Shown piece by piece: positions 32,681-45,264 of a stretch of 64,000 nt of DNA. Both the position numbers and the translations under genes were made by a program. Numbering within the stretch: the stretch's first letter is position 1; the number at the start of each line of letters is the position of its first letter. The notes under the pieces are model-generated. The model saw nothing but the letters and a program-made list of their open reading frames with translations, was not told where the DNA came from and did no database searches. The stretch comes from Pomphorhynchus laevis (taxonomy: Eukaryota > Acanthocephala > Palaeacanthocephala > Echinorhynchida > Pomphorhynchidae): contig WNNJ02001491.1 in assembly GCA_012934845.2 (NCBI GenBank), positions 89,125-153,124 on the forward strand. Reading direction: 5' to 3'.

Positions 32681-34375
32681 TTTATCTGGTTTGGATGCAT
32701 ATCTATATAGCGTTGGATGGCTTGGTTTGATACTATCGCTTCGTGTATTGTTCGATTAACCTCTATGTTTAGGATCATGCGTGTTGTTATGTTATATATT
32801 TCAAGTCTTTACAGAGCTGTACCCGGTTGAACTCTTTTGTGTCGGTATAAATGATAAACCAAACGATAGAGCCTCGATTTGCGGTGTAAGTATGATTGTA
32901 TTTGATATGTTGACCACGTTGTCCGTCGTTACATGATTCTGACGATTCCATCTTCGGTCAAACATATTTGAGTTTCAAGGTGATATATACAAGCAGATAG
33001 AAGGCAATGCAATGGGTAGCCTTGTTGCTCCAGCATATGCAGGTCTATACGTCGCGAGCATTGAAGAAGCCTTTTTTCCACACAAGAATTCAAACCGTCG
33101 ACGTGGATGAGATATGTCAATGACATATTTTTGATTGGGAAACATGGCAAAACGAAGTTTGACATGTTTATCAAGGCTCTCAACGGATTCAGTGAATTAA
33201 AGTTCACTATGACTGAACCAAATAACGGACGGGTCGCATTTCTCGATGTGGATATGTACGTCGACACTCATGGACTATGGCAGACGACTATGCACGCGAA
33301 ATTCGAACGTACGAGATCTCTTATACACGCCAGCAGTGCTCACGCTCCTAAAGTAAAGCGACTCATAATTCGGAACGAGATGATCCGAGCAAAGAAAATA
33401 TGCTCTACTAATAGTGAATTTCTACGAAACTCATCAAATATGCGTAAAGAGTTTATGGAAAGAGGGTACTCGGATAGACTAGTCGAGAGGCAGTACCGAG
33501 AAGTTTCAGCGATGCAACGTCACGATCTTTTAAATATTCGCGAAAGAACACAGTCGAATGACAACATATTCAATTGTGCTGTCACCTTCCATCCAGCAAT
33601 AATACGCATTCAGAAGGATATCAACAGCGCTGTCAATAATTTGTCAGCTGACCAACAACAGATCATCCCTAGATTACGCATCGGATTCAAATGAGGACTA
33701 TCAATTCACAATATTGTCGCTCCAACTCGGAAAACAAACAGAATAACAGGCAACATCAGTGGATCATGTGGTCGTGCACGCTGCAAATATTGTCGCCAAA
33801 TGACAAGCACAACCACATTTAAAAGATCAATCACAAACTCGATGTATAGAGTAAAAGGTGAATTAACATGCCAGACAAAAGGCGCAGTATATACACACGA
33901 GTGTGTATGCTGTCCCGCCCAGTATGTAGGTGAAACAGGACCATCGTTCAACATCAGGGCCAACAACCAAAGGGCAGACTTAATAACTGTACGCTTAAAT
34001 AACTAAGGTGCTCTCAGACATATGATAGAAAATCCAAATCACAATATGGTCACAACATTAATCACAGCCATTAGTGACAACTACGACCCCAGCAAAGTAG
34101 ATCAATTTTGGATAGGTCAGCTCATGACCGACAAAAGTTTAAACACTGAACACGGTTTCAAACTGCGACATTGTACTTTCCTGTTGTTCTGTCTTCTGAT
34201 TTTATGTTTGCTTCTTCCGTGTACAATGTACAATATAAGTGTAAGCGAAAACGATTGTGAGTAACACTGATAATTTGTAAACTGAAAAAGGGGAAATCCC
34301 GAAAGTTATTTTTGCTAATAACAAATTAAATTTTCGTTTGCTCGATTTGAAAATTCATTAATATTCTGAAAGAAT
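32681..34375 (+). mobile_element. Penelope element, right copy (plus), RT plus GIY-YIG
   Basis: The plus strand reads IYKQIEGNAMGSLVAPAYAG (about 32985-33045), the 'GxxMGxPxxP' RT segment, then WMRYVNDIFLIG (about 33100). Here the first aspartate of the YVDD box is Asn. RT continues to a stop near 33693. The linker and GIY-YIG nuclease follow (33800-34006: GAVYTHECVCCPAQYVGETG). The terminal motif CTGAAAAAGGGG..CCCGAAAG is at 34282-34305. Penelope elements are TPRT retroelements that lack a classical LINE endonuclease. This copy is inactive because of the YVND change and the stops. Confidence 0.85.
33107..33694 (+). pseudogene. Penelope RT core and C-terminal part, catalytic Asp lost
   Basis: The open frame has 195 codons. 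It starts at RYVNDIFL, includes FLDVDMYVDTHGLW and ends after IRIQKDINSAVNNLS at a TGA. RT needs both aspartates of YxDD for metal binding; the Asn at the first position would abolish activity. The left inverted copy lacks this segment, so it cannot show whether the change is older than the duplication. Confidence 0.75.
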
Positions 34376-34479
34376 TGTCATCACGACAATCTCGAGCAAC
34401 GCCGATTTGACTAATCATCTTATATATAGGGTACTATATATCATACACACATGTATAATAATAAGATTTTCTTATATAT

Positions 34480-35800
34480 ATAGTTCATCGTAATAGTTAA
34501 CCCCAGGTATTTTACTCAATATGTGAAGGTAGGGAGTTGTTGATTAGTCAGGATGGAAGAAAGAGCTGAGTGCTAATCTCTTGAGTTTTTTCCTTGTCGC
34601 AGGGGCGCCATGAAAGACAATTATCTGCGATTTGGAGGAGTTTAAAACAAGGTTGGAAATGGACAGCTGATCTTTAAATCTGGTAAAGACACGGCTGATG
34701 TCAGAGACTACATCTTTGCACCTGCGACCAGAGAACAGAACTGTGGTATCATCAGCATATACCGCAAGATGTTGATCGCGTTTGAATTTTAGTATAGTTC
34801 AATGGAGGCAGCACGATATAAGATTGGAGAAAGTGGGGAGCCTAGAGGCACACCTGTAATAGGGTAGAACTGATGTGCATTAGGGTCGTCTTTATAGAAG
34901 AATTGTTTGGTGTACAACAATATTTTCACCCTGTCAACAATTCTCGCAGGCAACCCGACGGACCTGAGAGAAGTGATAACAAAAGGAATGGAAATACGGT
35001 CAAATGCAGCCGAAAAGTCAAGAAATACAGCCACAGCAAGCTGATGACTATTATCTTGACAAAACCATTGCACCTCACCTATTGCAGCATGGACCGAGCG
35101 ATCTTTTACGCCCCATGAAAACCTGGTGGGATTTAATTTCGCCTACTTAGATGGTTGCGGATTTTACGCGCAAGCGCTTTTTCGTAAATGGAGATGAGGG
35201 AGTTTGCAATTGAAATAGTCCGCAGATCTTTGGGACATGTAATCGACTTCTTTTTATGTAAAAATATTCTACGGCTAATATTGATGTTAGCAATGTCGGA
35301 CGGGAGGCTAATAGCATTGTTATGGCGACTTCCTTCCTCTGACTGTCTGTCAAAAGCTGACAGACATAAGTGGAGAGAGGCGCAAGAATCTGGAGGTGCC
35401 CAGGAGTGGTCCCCAGGAGTTAAGGATATCTGTAACAGAAGAGTCCCTACTCCTGAAGTCACACCAAGGCGGGATTGGTTGGGGTGATTGAGTGGCTCCA
35501 TAATTGTGTAGGGATAGTGACTCATCCAAAACTTTATCAAATCCTGTTCTACCAATCCAACCTAACGCTATATCCTTCAAACAGACAAACTTCTCCTTCT
35601 TGAATATCTTCCAGAAGGAAGACTGAGAAGGGCTAAGGCGAGAAATGCTTGCCTTATCCCTACTCAGCTGTAACCTATATCTGGTGCTCCAGTCTTCATT
35701 CGAGAGGTCTTGTCTGGCGGAAACAGAGAGATTAGGAAGGTGTAGCATTTTAGCTAGGACCTTGAGTTTTGTTGGACTGGGATTGCATATTCGACCTTTT
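34480..35800 (-). mobile_element. LINE-B copy 2, RT region, antisense
   Basis: The minus strand has SARQDLSNEDWSTRYRLQLS (35748-35700) and the fingers segment TCPKDLRTISIANSLISIYE (about 35250). It continues with LAVAVFLDFSAAFDRISIP motif A (about 35020) and GVPLGSPLSPILYRAASIEL (about 34830). A YADDTT motif C is seen just downstream near 34760. Frames break several times. Endonuclease and Gag are absent, so it is a 5'-truncated copy within the CNT intron. Confidence 0.78.
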
Positions 35801-35903
35801 ACACATATGTATCATATAATATAGATCATATATGTGCTATATATAACACCACTGCATCATTAGCGTCAAAATAATTACAAAACAAAAATCTATAAAAAAT
35901 TAC

Positions 35904-36163
35904 TGTCCATGGCGGCTGCATTTGATCATCTGCCTTGTTGCCCGTGTTTTAAAAATCTCCGGATATAAAATTTTCGCAAATACAATGCTACATGGTAATG
36001 TCGATACTGATGCACGTAATATATCATAAGGAGGAATTTGTATCGCTATCAGACTGCTCCATAAGGTTAATGCTGTCGATGCAAAAGATGAAGTCATCAT
36101 CATTGTTAACTCAGATGGAGTTAAAAATGCAATGAATGGCTTGATCGCTATGGATGATTCAGC
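35904..36163 (-). CDS. CNT nucleoside transporter exon 6
   Basis: It encodes AESSIAIKPFIAFLTPSELT, then MMMTSSFASTALTLWSSLIA, and later AKILYPEIFKTR. It corresponds to 'QTEAPLLIRPYLxxxTxSELHAVMTGGFATxxGxVLGAYIxFGV...LxYPE'. The usual Q-T before the glutamate is replaced here (Ile from exon 5, then Ala); the glutamate itself remains. The exon is 260 nt, enters in phase 0, and leaves in phase 2 with donor GTAATT. Confidence 0.88.
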
Positions 36164-36210
36164 CTAAAAACCTTGATTTCATAACAAATGCGAAATAATT
36201 AATTACTTAC

Positions 36211-36372
36211 AATCCCAAAAAATATATGTGTAGTAGCAATGAACGATTCTATTGGTGATGTCCCTATTAAAAACGATATAATATTTCCCACAGAACTGAT
36301 TACGATTTGCATAATGCCCAAATGATAGAATAAATTTACAAAAGCTCCTTGTACAATTAGTGAAATTGAAAT
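36211..36372 (-). CDS. CNT nucleoside transporter exon 5
   Basis: It encodes ISISLIVQGAFVNLFYHLGI, MQIVISSVGN and GTSPIESFIATTHIFFGI. It matches 'LPIIVFFSxxxSVLYYLGLMQWxIxKxxxxMxxxMGTxxxExxxxAGNIFVG'. The exon has 54 codons, phase 0 at both ends, with an ideal GTAAGT donor. The following intron is 47 nt. Confidence 0.9.
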
Positions 36373-38740
36373 CTAAATACAGAATTGGAATAAAAAGTCT
36401 ACTAGTTCGTCGTATTTGCTTGTAAATATTTAAAACCCTAATATTTAAGCAATGTATATTATTGATTGTTGCCAATCAAACTTTAATTTTTTAAAATTTC
36501 CTAAATTTATTAAGACAAAGTATAAAGATTTTATTTAAATAAGATTTAATATATATAATTAATTTATATAATAAAATGGATTTATTGGATAATAAATTTC
36601 ACAATTTAATTTTAAGGTCTAAGAATTTCATTTTATATAATTTAAATATAAATAATAACTTTAATAATTTAAATATAAATATTTATGCATATTTATAAAA
36701 AATAAATCAGTTTTAATACAATTAAATTAATTTGTTATAATTAAGTTGAATTACTAATATATCAATATTTAATTTATAATTAATATATTGATCAAAGATG
36801 CTCATTGTCCCGAAAATTGTATGAAAAACAGCTGGACAATTAAAATTTTATTTTTAGCAAAGTTATTTTGCTGAAAATAAAATTCTGATTGTCCACCTGT
36901 TTTTCATATAATATATTGATATTTAAATATCTTGATTTGTAGAAGCACAATAGCTCGTTTACATTGCACATTCGTATTTACAAACGAATGATTGCAAATG
37001 TGAACAATAAAAAAGTAAATTCGTATTTCATTGACTTCTAAGAAATATTAAACTCTTAAGGATATTCTGTATTTCAGTTTGTAAATTATTGTGTAAGCAG
37101 ACTCCATTATTTTTAAAAATTGAACAAATCTAAAGAAGTCAACGTAAAATTTATTGTTACAATGCGATCATAATCAGAAACGTGTAAATTTCGAATTTAA
37201 CGTTTATATATAAATAATGTTCATATCTATATATAAATAATGTTTATATATAAACGCTATTATGTAAATAATAGCGTTTATAATAATATTATATAAATAA
37301 TGTTCATGTCTATATATAAATAATGTTTATATATAAACGCTATTATGTAACGTTTATTTAATATATTGTTTATTTATTTTTACTCTACGCGTTTTCAAAT
37401 TTAAAAAGTTTATCATTAATATTATAAAAATTTAAGTTTATAAATTTAGACTCAAATGTATTAACAATCATGAATTTGATTGCTTATTAAGCATGTCTCG
37501 TAATTCATTAGGTTTTCCTCAGACACAGAAATACTAACAGTTTATACTAAATCCGATCGGTGTATTTTATCAAAAATAAAGTAAAAACAATTCTACAATT
37601 TAGAATAAACATTATTTTATGATATATCATTAACTTAAAATTTAATTGCTGATAAAATTCAGAAGCAATATAGCAATTTAATTTTTACATCAATTTTAAT
37701 TCAAACCTTTATTCTAATGTATGAATAAAAATTATCTACTTATATACAATATAAGAAAATTTAATCTGTGCTATTAATCGGTTCTTAAACTACTGATCTT
37801 AAATTGGGCTGATGATCAAGACTGAAACCTCCTGAAAGCGTATCACTTCCTCATGATGATCTCCAATCTTTGTTCTAAAAACGGCATAATTATGGGTTGA
37901 AGAAGTTGGGCCAAAACCTGATAACATAGCAGTTTCTCCTTATTATAAAAATATTGTGTATTATATATTAATCGGTTCATATAGATATTGATATATATTT
38001 TTTAAAGATAAAAATATTTACATTGATGGTAACATTTGTTAAATTTATTTATAATACAAAATATGTATCTCAGTCCGATGCAACAGGCACAATAGCCAAT
38101 AATCTCATCTGTAAGAAGGATGCGTGTTTGCTTAACATTCATTCGAACATCTGTTTGGACATTTCAAAATTGTATTTAATAATATTTTTTTTACAAAAAC
38201 AGCATATCAAAATTGTGTGTAAAGAACTAAAGAAAATCGCTTATATCAGACTACTTTGTTGATTTGCTATTTTCTTTCAAAAAATCATTTTTCCTTTTCG
38301 TATACGTAATGAGTTACATAATAAATAGTCGTATACATGGTGAGTCAGTGAAAAAAATCAGTTTTCCAGTCGAATTGTTAGAAAAACAATGGAAAAATAC
38401 AAAATAAAGGTAAATGCTGGTCTTAAATCGCTCTGTTACGAAGGTTAGTGAGTTTTCAATTGTTGAAAACTCACTTTTGGATGGGGAGGTACTTCTCCTA
38501 TCCCAAAACTAAAAAATTTGATCATTATAAAGATCAAAAAGCCTATGAAAGTCATCTATTGTTTAACTTCTTCCTACGGTTGTTTACCGAACAATTATCA
38601 GAGTCACTTTTAACTCGGTCAAACTATATGAAATTGAATTAAAGATATCTTTTACGACATCATACCTCTTAAAGGGGTTTGTTAAATACTTTGAATATTC
38701 ACTGTCGGAGTATAGGTCCATATACTCTAAACCCGTACTT
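36373..38740. other. CNT intron with MITE-like hairpin, tandem repeat and Naiad remnant
   Basis: This is AT-rich intron DNA. An imperfect inverted repeat at about 36817-36912 has arms of about 45 bp (TATGAAAAACAGCTGGACAA against its complement). At 37200-37350 the unit ATATATAAATAATGTT with flanks is duplicated. At 37800-37950 two decayed copies of the Naiad 3' motif (GAAACCT..TATCAC..TTCCTC and AAAACCTGATAACATAGCAG) are present. No host exon was found. Confidence 0.5.
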
Positions 38741-38744
38741 GCCA

Positions 38745-41400
38745 CACTAAAAGTATGTGTCCCCCCCATCATGCTCTAACTGTGGGGGAGCCATCCTGCA
38801 TGGGCAGAAAATGCAGCCATTTTAAATTATATCGAAGTAAATTTAACAAGTCTGCTGTCCAACCGAAATCTTGTACCTTTGCAAATGCTGCCACCCGTAT
38901 GATGGACGATGACCTCATGCGGGCAGTTGATTTATGTATTGAAACGATGTATAATAAGATGGAAGATTTAGTATCCACTGTTCTTGCCACGTTCTGTACT
39001 AACCCTACTATTCCATCATCAACGGCAATTCCATCATCTAAAAAGAGGGGGCTTCGGCTTATCTCATCCCCCTATCAAGATTGGCAAGCTCCTAAAGAGT
39101 AAGAAAATAAGGAGAAATGAAGATGCCGCCCATGGGCAAGTGCCTGCTCCGGATGGTTCTAGTGACGGGAAGGGGAACCTTCCCGTTTCTAGCTTCTTCT
39201 AGGTAGGCAATCCCACCTCCAACTAATCCATCACAATGCAGAGTACTCGTGAGCCTTTTTAATTGAATATCCTTCAGTGGTATTCGGGAGGTGCTTCTGC
39301 CCTTAGACTTCTATCCGGTTGAGATGAGGATGTTATAGTCCTTCAGCAGACGCGGTCTATCCGACTCCCCAACGACATTACTCGATTTATTCCAAAGCAC
39401 ATGTGTTCCCACTATACTCCGTACAGAACACCTTCTCACTCCTCTTCATCTCAAGGACTCTTGACATTAGTTAAGTGCTCCTTAAGGTCCTCCCTCCTAT
39501 TAAACTATTCATGTCCAGCCATGTCTTGTTTAGTAGTTTCACTCTGTAAGAATGGTAAACGCCACAGTCTAGCCAATGTCTACATCCGTCCATGGAAGAT
39601 ACACAAGAACCGTTACCTGCTAGATAGTATTATTGACAGCGGCTATGACATAATACTTGTGGATTTCAATGACAGAACTGGTCGTTGGATCAATGCAGCA
39701 TTTCGCAGAGCTAGGAACGGTTATCTTATTCACAAACCACCGTTCCCTACCTTTCATTGCACATCAACAAATTCTATCCTCGACATTTTACTGCTTTACT
39801 CGAGGTAGTTGTTAAAACCCCTCTGCAAGGAGCAGTCGCGCCAGCAATTGTCCATCTCTCATGACCTAATTCGTTAGAATTGAGGAAGATACGTTGCTTT
39901 GAAGGAGGTTTCACTTTGATTCGATCAGAGTGGCCTTCTTTCAAGCGGCTATACAACTCTGTCCCAGAATAGGGAATTAGAGTCTGACCGAATTTTATAC
40001 CTATCTATTTTCGCAAGCTACCGCGATTTTATCGACTACCATAAAGGTCGTATATACAATCCAACTCCGACGAAACTCAAGGTCCTAGCGAAATTGCTTA
40101 ACCTCCCTAATCTCTCTGTATCCGCCAGACAGGCTCTCTCGAATGAATGCTGGAGCACTAGATATATGTTCCAGCTGAGTAGGGATAGAACGAGTATTGC
40201 TCGTCTTAATCCGTCTCAGTCTTCCTTTTGGAAGATTTTCAAGAAGGAGAAGTTTGTTTGTTGGAAGGTTATAGCATTGGGTTGGATAGGGAATGTAGTC
40301 CTTGACAAAGTTTTGGAGAAGTCACTCGTCCTACACTACTAAAAGCCACTCAATTACCTCAACCAATCTCGCCTTGGGGTAACTTCAGGAGTATGGATCT
40401 ATCTGTTACGGATATCCTTAACTCATGGGGTCCACTCCCGGGTACCTCCAAATCCGTCGCTCCACTTTCTTCTCGGGTCTGTCAGCTTTTGATTGCAGAT
40501 CAGACAAGAGAGGTGGCCGTCACAATGCTTTTAGCCTCCCCATCCGATGTAACAGGCATCAATATTAGCAAGCGTGTTTTTATTCCTAAGAAAAATCATG
40601 TTCTATGCCCTAAAGATCTGTGACCTATTTTAGATTCAAAATGCCTTCGTGTCGATTTACGAAAAAGCGCTTGCGCGTAAAATCAGTGATCATTTAAGTA
40701 AGCGTAAGTTTATCCCTCCAGGTTTTTATGGGTTTGTCAAAGGTCACTCGGTCCATTCAGCGGTAGGTGAGGTGGATCAGTTTTGTCGGGTTAATAGCCA
40801 TCGTCTAGTTGTGGCTGTTTTCCTTGACCTTTCTGCTCAATTTGACCGTACCTACATTCCCTTTGTGATATTTTATCTCAGGTCTCTCGGGTTCCTGCGA
40901 GAATACTGAACAGGGTGGAGATTCTGCTGTACACCAAGCGATTTTATTATGAAAACAACTTTGATGCGCATCTACCCTATTACAGTAGTACCTTAATGCT
41001 CCCCTCTTTCTCCTATCTTATATCTCGCTGCCTCCATTAACATATTCAAAATATTTAAACGCGAACAAAGTCTAGTGGTGTACGCTGATGACACCACAGC
41101 CCCGTTAACTGGACACAGGTGTAAAGACGTAATCTCTGACATCAGCCGTTTCTTTTCAAGATTAAAATACCCAATCCAATCTTATTTTAAACTCTGCAAA
41201 ATCACAGGTGGTAGTGTTTCATGGATCCCTTGCAACAAAGGAAAATTTAAGAGATTAGCACTCTCTTCGCTCTCCTTCATATTTGCCTCTGAACAACTCC
41301 CCATCTTTACAAGTCGAGTAAAGGGGTTCACCGTTACGGTGAACTGATTGGCGAAAGCTGACTTGGATAGATTCTTAGAACAAATCACAATAAGTTGAAA
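38745..41400 (+). mobile_element. LINE-B copy 3, plus strand, near full-length
   Basis: Gag traces are at 38755-39202, including HHALTVGEPSCMGRKCSHF. Endonuclease remnants are at 39401-39808 with SLANVYIRPWKIHKNRYL, ILVDFNDRTGRWINAAFR and NSILDILL. The RT is in pieces from 40094 to 41347: CPKDL (about 40610), SIYEKALARKISDHLSKRKF, AVFLDLSAQFDRTYIPFV and VYADDTTAPLTG with both aspartates. There are stops and frameshifts throughout. It lies in the 5.6-kb CNT intron, opposite in direction to the gene. Confidence 0.8.
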
Positions 41401-41402
41401 TA

Positions 41403-41700
41403 GTGGTTAGACAAGTAATTAATAATATGAGTAATTTTAGTAGTATTACAGTACCACACAAGAAGAGAGCTCTAGCGGACAGTGACCAGCGGTTTTATCG
41501 CATGATCTCCATACCTCACTTCTGTTCGAAGCGCCCATCATCATTCATAGCGTTATCCTTCCGGTCCTATGGATCCATCCACTGCCTGTCTTCCAAAGGA
41601 CTTACGCTTATGAACTCCACACCGCAAACAAGGCCATTGCAGGGGAGACATCTTCAGAACTCACCATAAAAGTTTAGTGGAACTTGAATATATTGCAAAT
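41403..41700 (+). repeat. Partial copy of the 49.5-52.0 kb foldback arm
   Basis: The stretch from GCGGACAGTGACCAGCGG to GAACTCACCATAAAAGTTTAGTGG resembles 49630-49850, which is the outer part of the foldback's left arm, in the same orientation. Its presence shows the arm sequence is a dispersed repeat. It lacks the acidic ORF. Confidence 0.6.
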
Positions 41701-41981
41701 TATTAAAGATAGACATGATCGATATCACTACGAAATTTCACGTACTACATATTTTCTTGATCGATAGTATTCTTTCAATAATATTAACTAGTCTCTTGTG
41801 GAAAACGTGTTTTTATCATGTAAAAAGCGTCATTGATTTTAATGCAAAATCAGGTAATATGATAACAGGTAATATCTTCCAAATTTAAAGATTTATCTGC
41901 TCTAAATTTAAATTTTCCTTTATTTAATAACTCCTTGGTAGATAATTTGTTATTTTAAAATCACTGGAATTAGTAGCTTAC

Positions 41982-42167
41982 ATCAATGAGATATGATTTG
42001 CTAACATTTCCGAATAAAGTATTAAATCCCGTGAACCGCGCATTACTAGAGCCAATTAACACAAATGCAAATCTCAGAATTTGATGCTGAAAACTGCTAA
42101 CATGTACAAAACAATAGCTAATAATCTGATAGACAAGAAATGCTCGATTGATTACACCAAAATTAAT
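41982..42167 (-). CDS. CNT nucleoside transporter exon 4
   Basis: It has 62 codons, including a hydrophobic segment with LVYQIISYCFVHVSSF, then QHQILRFAFVLIGSS, GFNTLFG and YLID. It corresponds to the family's 'WGLGLQFxxGxxxxRTxxGxxxFxWLGxxxxxFLxYTxxGxxFVFG' region, though divergent. Phase 0 at both ends; the intron upstream is only 43 nt, which ties it firmly to exon 3. Confidence 0.8.
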
Positions 42168-42210
42168 CTAAAAATATTACGTTAGTATAAGCAAACGAAA
42201 ATTAATATAC

Positions 42211-42349
42211 GCTGAACAAGTTTTCTGAAATTAGAATTGCAACGGTAAAACAAGTAAATATGCCAATCAGACTTCTCCATCTACAAGGGGAGTCAGAATA
42301 GTATATAGTTGCACATAAGATCGTTATATTAGCAATTAGTCCAGTTATC
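42211..42349 (-). CDS. CNT nucleoside transporter exon 3
   Basis: It encodes ITGLIANITILCATIYYSDS, PCRWRSLIGIF and VAILISENLFS. It aligns with 'GxxxWLxLDTxxRPExLxxFxGxxxFxxxLFxxSxN'. Its first base completes the Lys codon whose first two bases end exon 2 at 62924, so the junction spans the 20.6-kb intron with correct phase. Confidence 0.8.
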
Positions 42350-43412
42350 CTAAACATATTTTAACAAATAGTGGATGCTTAGATAAAAGATTTTGTAATT
42401 TCAGATATTTAATATATCCGGAATTATTGTCTTTTTAACATATATTCAATATAACAAAAATTAAATATATATGAAATTATTATTAAATATATATAAAAGT
42501 ATATATGTATAAAATATATTCATAATGAATATTTATTTATATTCTATTTATTTTTTAAATTTAATAATTTATTGTCCAAATTGTACAATTACATTTACAA
42601 AATCAAACATTACAATTATCATTGATGATCCTTTCAGTTCATTGAACCCTTAGTTGACCATCCGCACGATCGAGCGTCCAGACGAACTTGGGCTCGGGAT
42701 GCGCGGTCCTCTGAGGCACATTGGAATGTCCACGCGAGTACGAAGCTGATATCTCGCTTCATCTCACTGACCACCTGGCTGTGTCTCGTCTCATTTTAGT
42801 CAATTTATAAAAGAAGCCATCAACCAGCATTAACAGAAAATAAGCTGATTCAAGCAAATATAGCGTTAATAGTAGTTAAATGTAGTTTATCAATGCTCGT
42901 TTTGTTAATGTATCATTGTGATTTCTTTTTAATAAATCATTTTCGCCTGACATCAATATACCGTTTCGTTACAGAATTGTCGTGGATCAATTTTCCATTT
43001 TAGAATCTCACCGTACTATTAAACAACACTCAAAAATGCTTTATCACCTATTTTCTCGCTAGTTATTTGGTTTCGATTGGCATAATCGTTTAGCTGATTC
43101 TATTGATAGACATTCTTAGGAAAGGGAAATAAATCGATAAATACGACTTTCTTACAGTTCCAACCAACTTTCTCAGGTATATAAGATCAGATTTTAGAGC
43201 AATAACTTTGGCATATATGTGTTCATGGCGGCACACTATTCTTTTTACGGTAAACATACTATTTTGGCAATAAATATGTCTGTGAATTTAGCATCACGTT
43301 ATCACTTGCAATGTGCATTCTTCGCAGAAATTTATAACTCTATTATAAAACATTTATTTGTCTTTTGGGAATATAATTTAAGGATAGTGAGACCATTCCG
43401 CGTGAATTTCTA
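42350..43412. other. CNT intron DNA with a GC-rich scrap
   Basis: The stretch is mostly AT-rich. At 42640-42800 a GC-richer patch reads SLTDHLAVSRLI on the plus strand, which resembles the SDHxxV end of a LINE endonuclease. It is too short to assign. Confidence 0.3.
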
Positions 43413-43612
43413 GTAAAACATGTAAGCCAGACGCGAAAGAATGACGAATGCCGTTTCGTCATCACAATGACTCATAAGTGTCAGATCCCAGAGTAGGAGG
43501 ACTATACCAGTCCTCCTCTGCATCCAGTAGTGGGAGGGATCTGGCACTGATGAGTCATTGTGATGACGAAACGGCATTCGTCATTCTTTCGCGTCTGGCT
43601 TACATGTTTTAC
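43413..43612. repeat. 200-bp palindromic MITE
   Basis: Long inverted arms of about 70 bp begin GTAAAACATGTAAGCCAGAC and match the right end with very few mismatches. Inside lies a second hairpin, AGGAGGACT..AGTCCTCCT (about 43496-43518). No target duplication is obvious at the ends. The near-perfect arms suggest a recent insertion. Confidence 0.85.
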
Positions 43613-45260
43613 AAGGGAATATAATTCCTCCAAAGAAATCTGAAGTGACAAATGTTCTAAATATTTGTGGATTTACTGAGATCAAGGTTTCGCCTCATCT
43701 ATCGTATCGTAAACCTATATTTTGTTGAATCACGAGTCCTGCTAGATAGCTACGTGTTGTAGATGTGCTATTTAGTATTATTAGGATTTTATTCCAGAAC
43801 GCATCGCTATGCAACGTCTTACATTTTTGTTTGTCCGATATCGCACTTCACAATCAAGTTCTAATAGATTCGTATTTATAATGCTAATGGACAAATAGTA
43901 TCGTTTTAGCCTCTTATTGATCAGCATGTTAAGACAGATCATAATCCTGTGAGCGAGCGTCTTCGGATTCTTTTGACAGACAATGCCATCGGAATATTGA
44001 ATGGCATATTTAACATATCGGCATATTGAGTGACGAGTGACAATGGTGTTTTAACCCGTTCAAAATATTTGTGTCGAAATCATAAGACTGTGAAGAGTTC
44101 CTTGTTGCACACGTTTAATTAGGGGATATTAATTGTCAGTTTCGATATCTGCAAGGCTAAATCTCTTTTGGTAGACTACTGTCAAAATTATTTTAAGCAG
44201 ACACTAGTAAACTGTCTGCTTAAAGATATAATATCTTTAAGTTTTTTAGCTTATGATATCTCCACATAATTGCACTATCATAATAAAATAAAATACAGAC
44301 TAAATGTTAAAGGATATTAGTAATTTAAATTTATCCTATTTTCACTCCTTTATAATTTGCTTTCTGTTATTCAATTGCTGGAATAAGGTTCATGTATTTT
44401 TATGCTTTCAAGCACGATTTATTTGCCTTTGTTCTGATACCACTTGCTCATTTACTTAACTAAACATTATTGATCGAATTTCAAGCTAACGACCATTATT
44501 ATTCCGAATAAGATTTAGCTTCTTTCATAAGCTTATTTTCTGCGACCTATATATCGAATTTTACTTCTCCTTAGTTCAAGCTGGGGAACCTCACGAATAC
44601 TCTATTGTTCGACTGTCAGAGTTTCTTCCAGATAAACTTTTTAATGTTTGCTAAAGGATGGTTAAAATATGATTGTTGATGTCTGATGTTCTCTTTGAAC
44701 TCTTTTGTATCAGATTGTTAATATCTTCAATATTACAATTATTATACTATTATATTATTATATTATCAATATAATAGTGATAATATAATTTTATATTGAT
44801 AATATAGTATTGATAATATAATTTCATATTGATAATATAATATTGATAATATAACATTATTTCTTGTATAAAAGTCTATTTGAACTCTTTTGTATCAGAT
44901 TGTTTGTATCAGATTGTTAATATCTTCAATAGTACAATTATTATATATATTAGTATCAATATACACACTGTAACGCTCAATACATAAGATAAACTAAGCT
45001 TACACTACGAGACCGCCTAACCAATAAGTGAGCCGATAATAAGGCTAATCGTATTACTAGTGACGCTGCTGTGCAACATACCTTCAATCACAAAGTAACA
45101 TATGACCCGTTAAGATACAGAATAATAAATAGTAATTGATTATTTTAGTAAAAAACAAACAACATGCAGCTAATAACATAATATCATAAATACAAAAAGC
45201 AAACAAAAACAAATGTTACACGGTATCTAAGTTCATCTTACCTCTTCACATATTCAAATG
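43613..45260. other. CNT intron DNA with AT-rich direct repeats
   Basis: No gene is recognised. At about 44695-44750 and 44880-44945 the block TTGAACTCTTTTGTATCAGA..TTGTTAATATCTTCAAT is repeated. Between the copies is a TATTGATAATATAA tandem stretch (44750-44860). Confidence 0.45.
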
Positions 45261-45264
45261 GACT

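Noticed and set aside
33706-33966. ORF on the minus strand in the Penelope copy, and its mirror at 31900-32160
   Set aside because: Both are the antisense of the GIY-YIG coding region; the same shadow in both inverted copies is expected.
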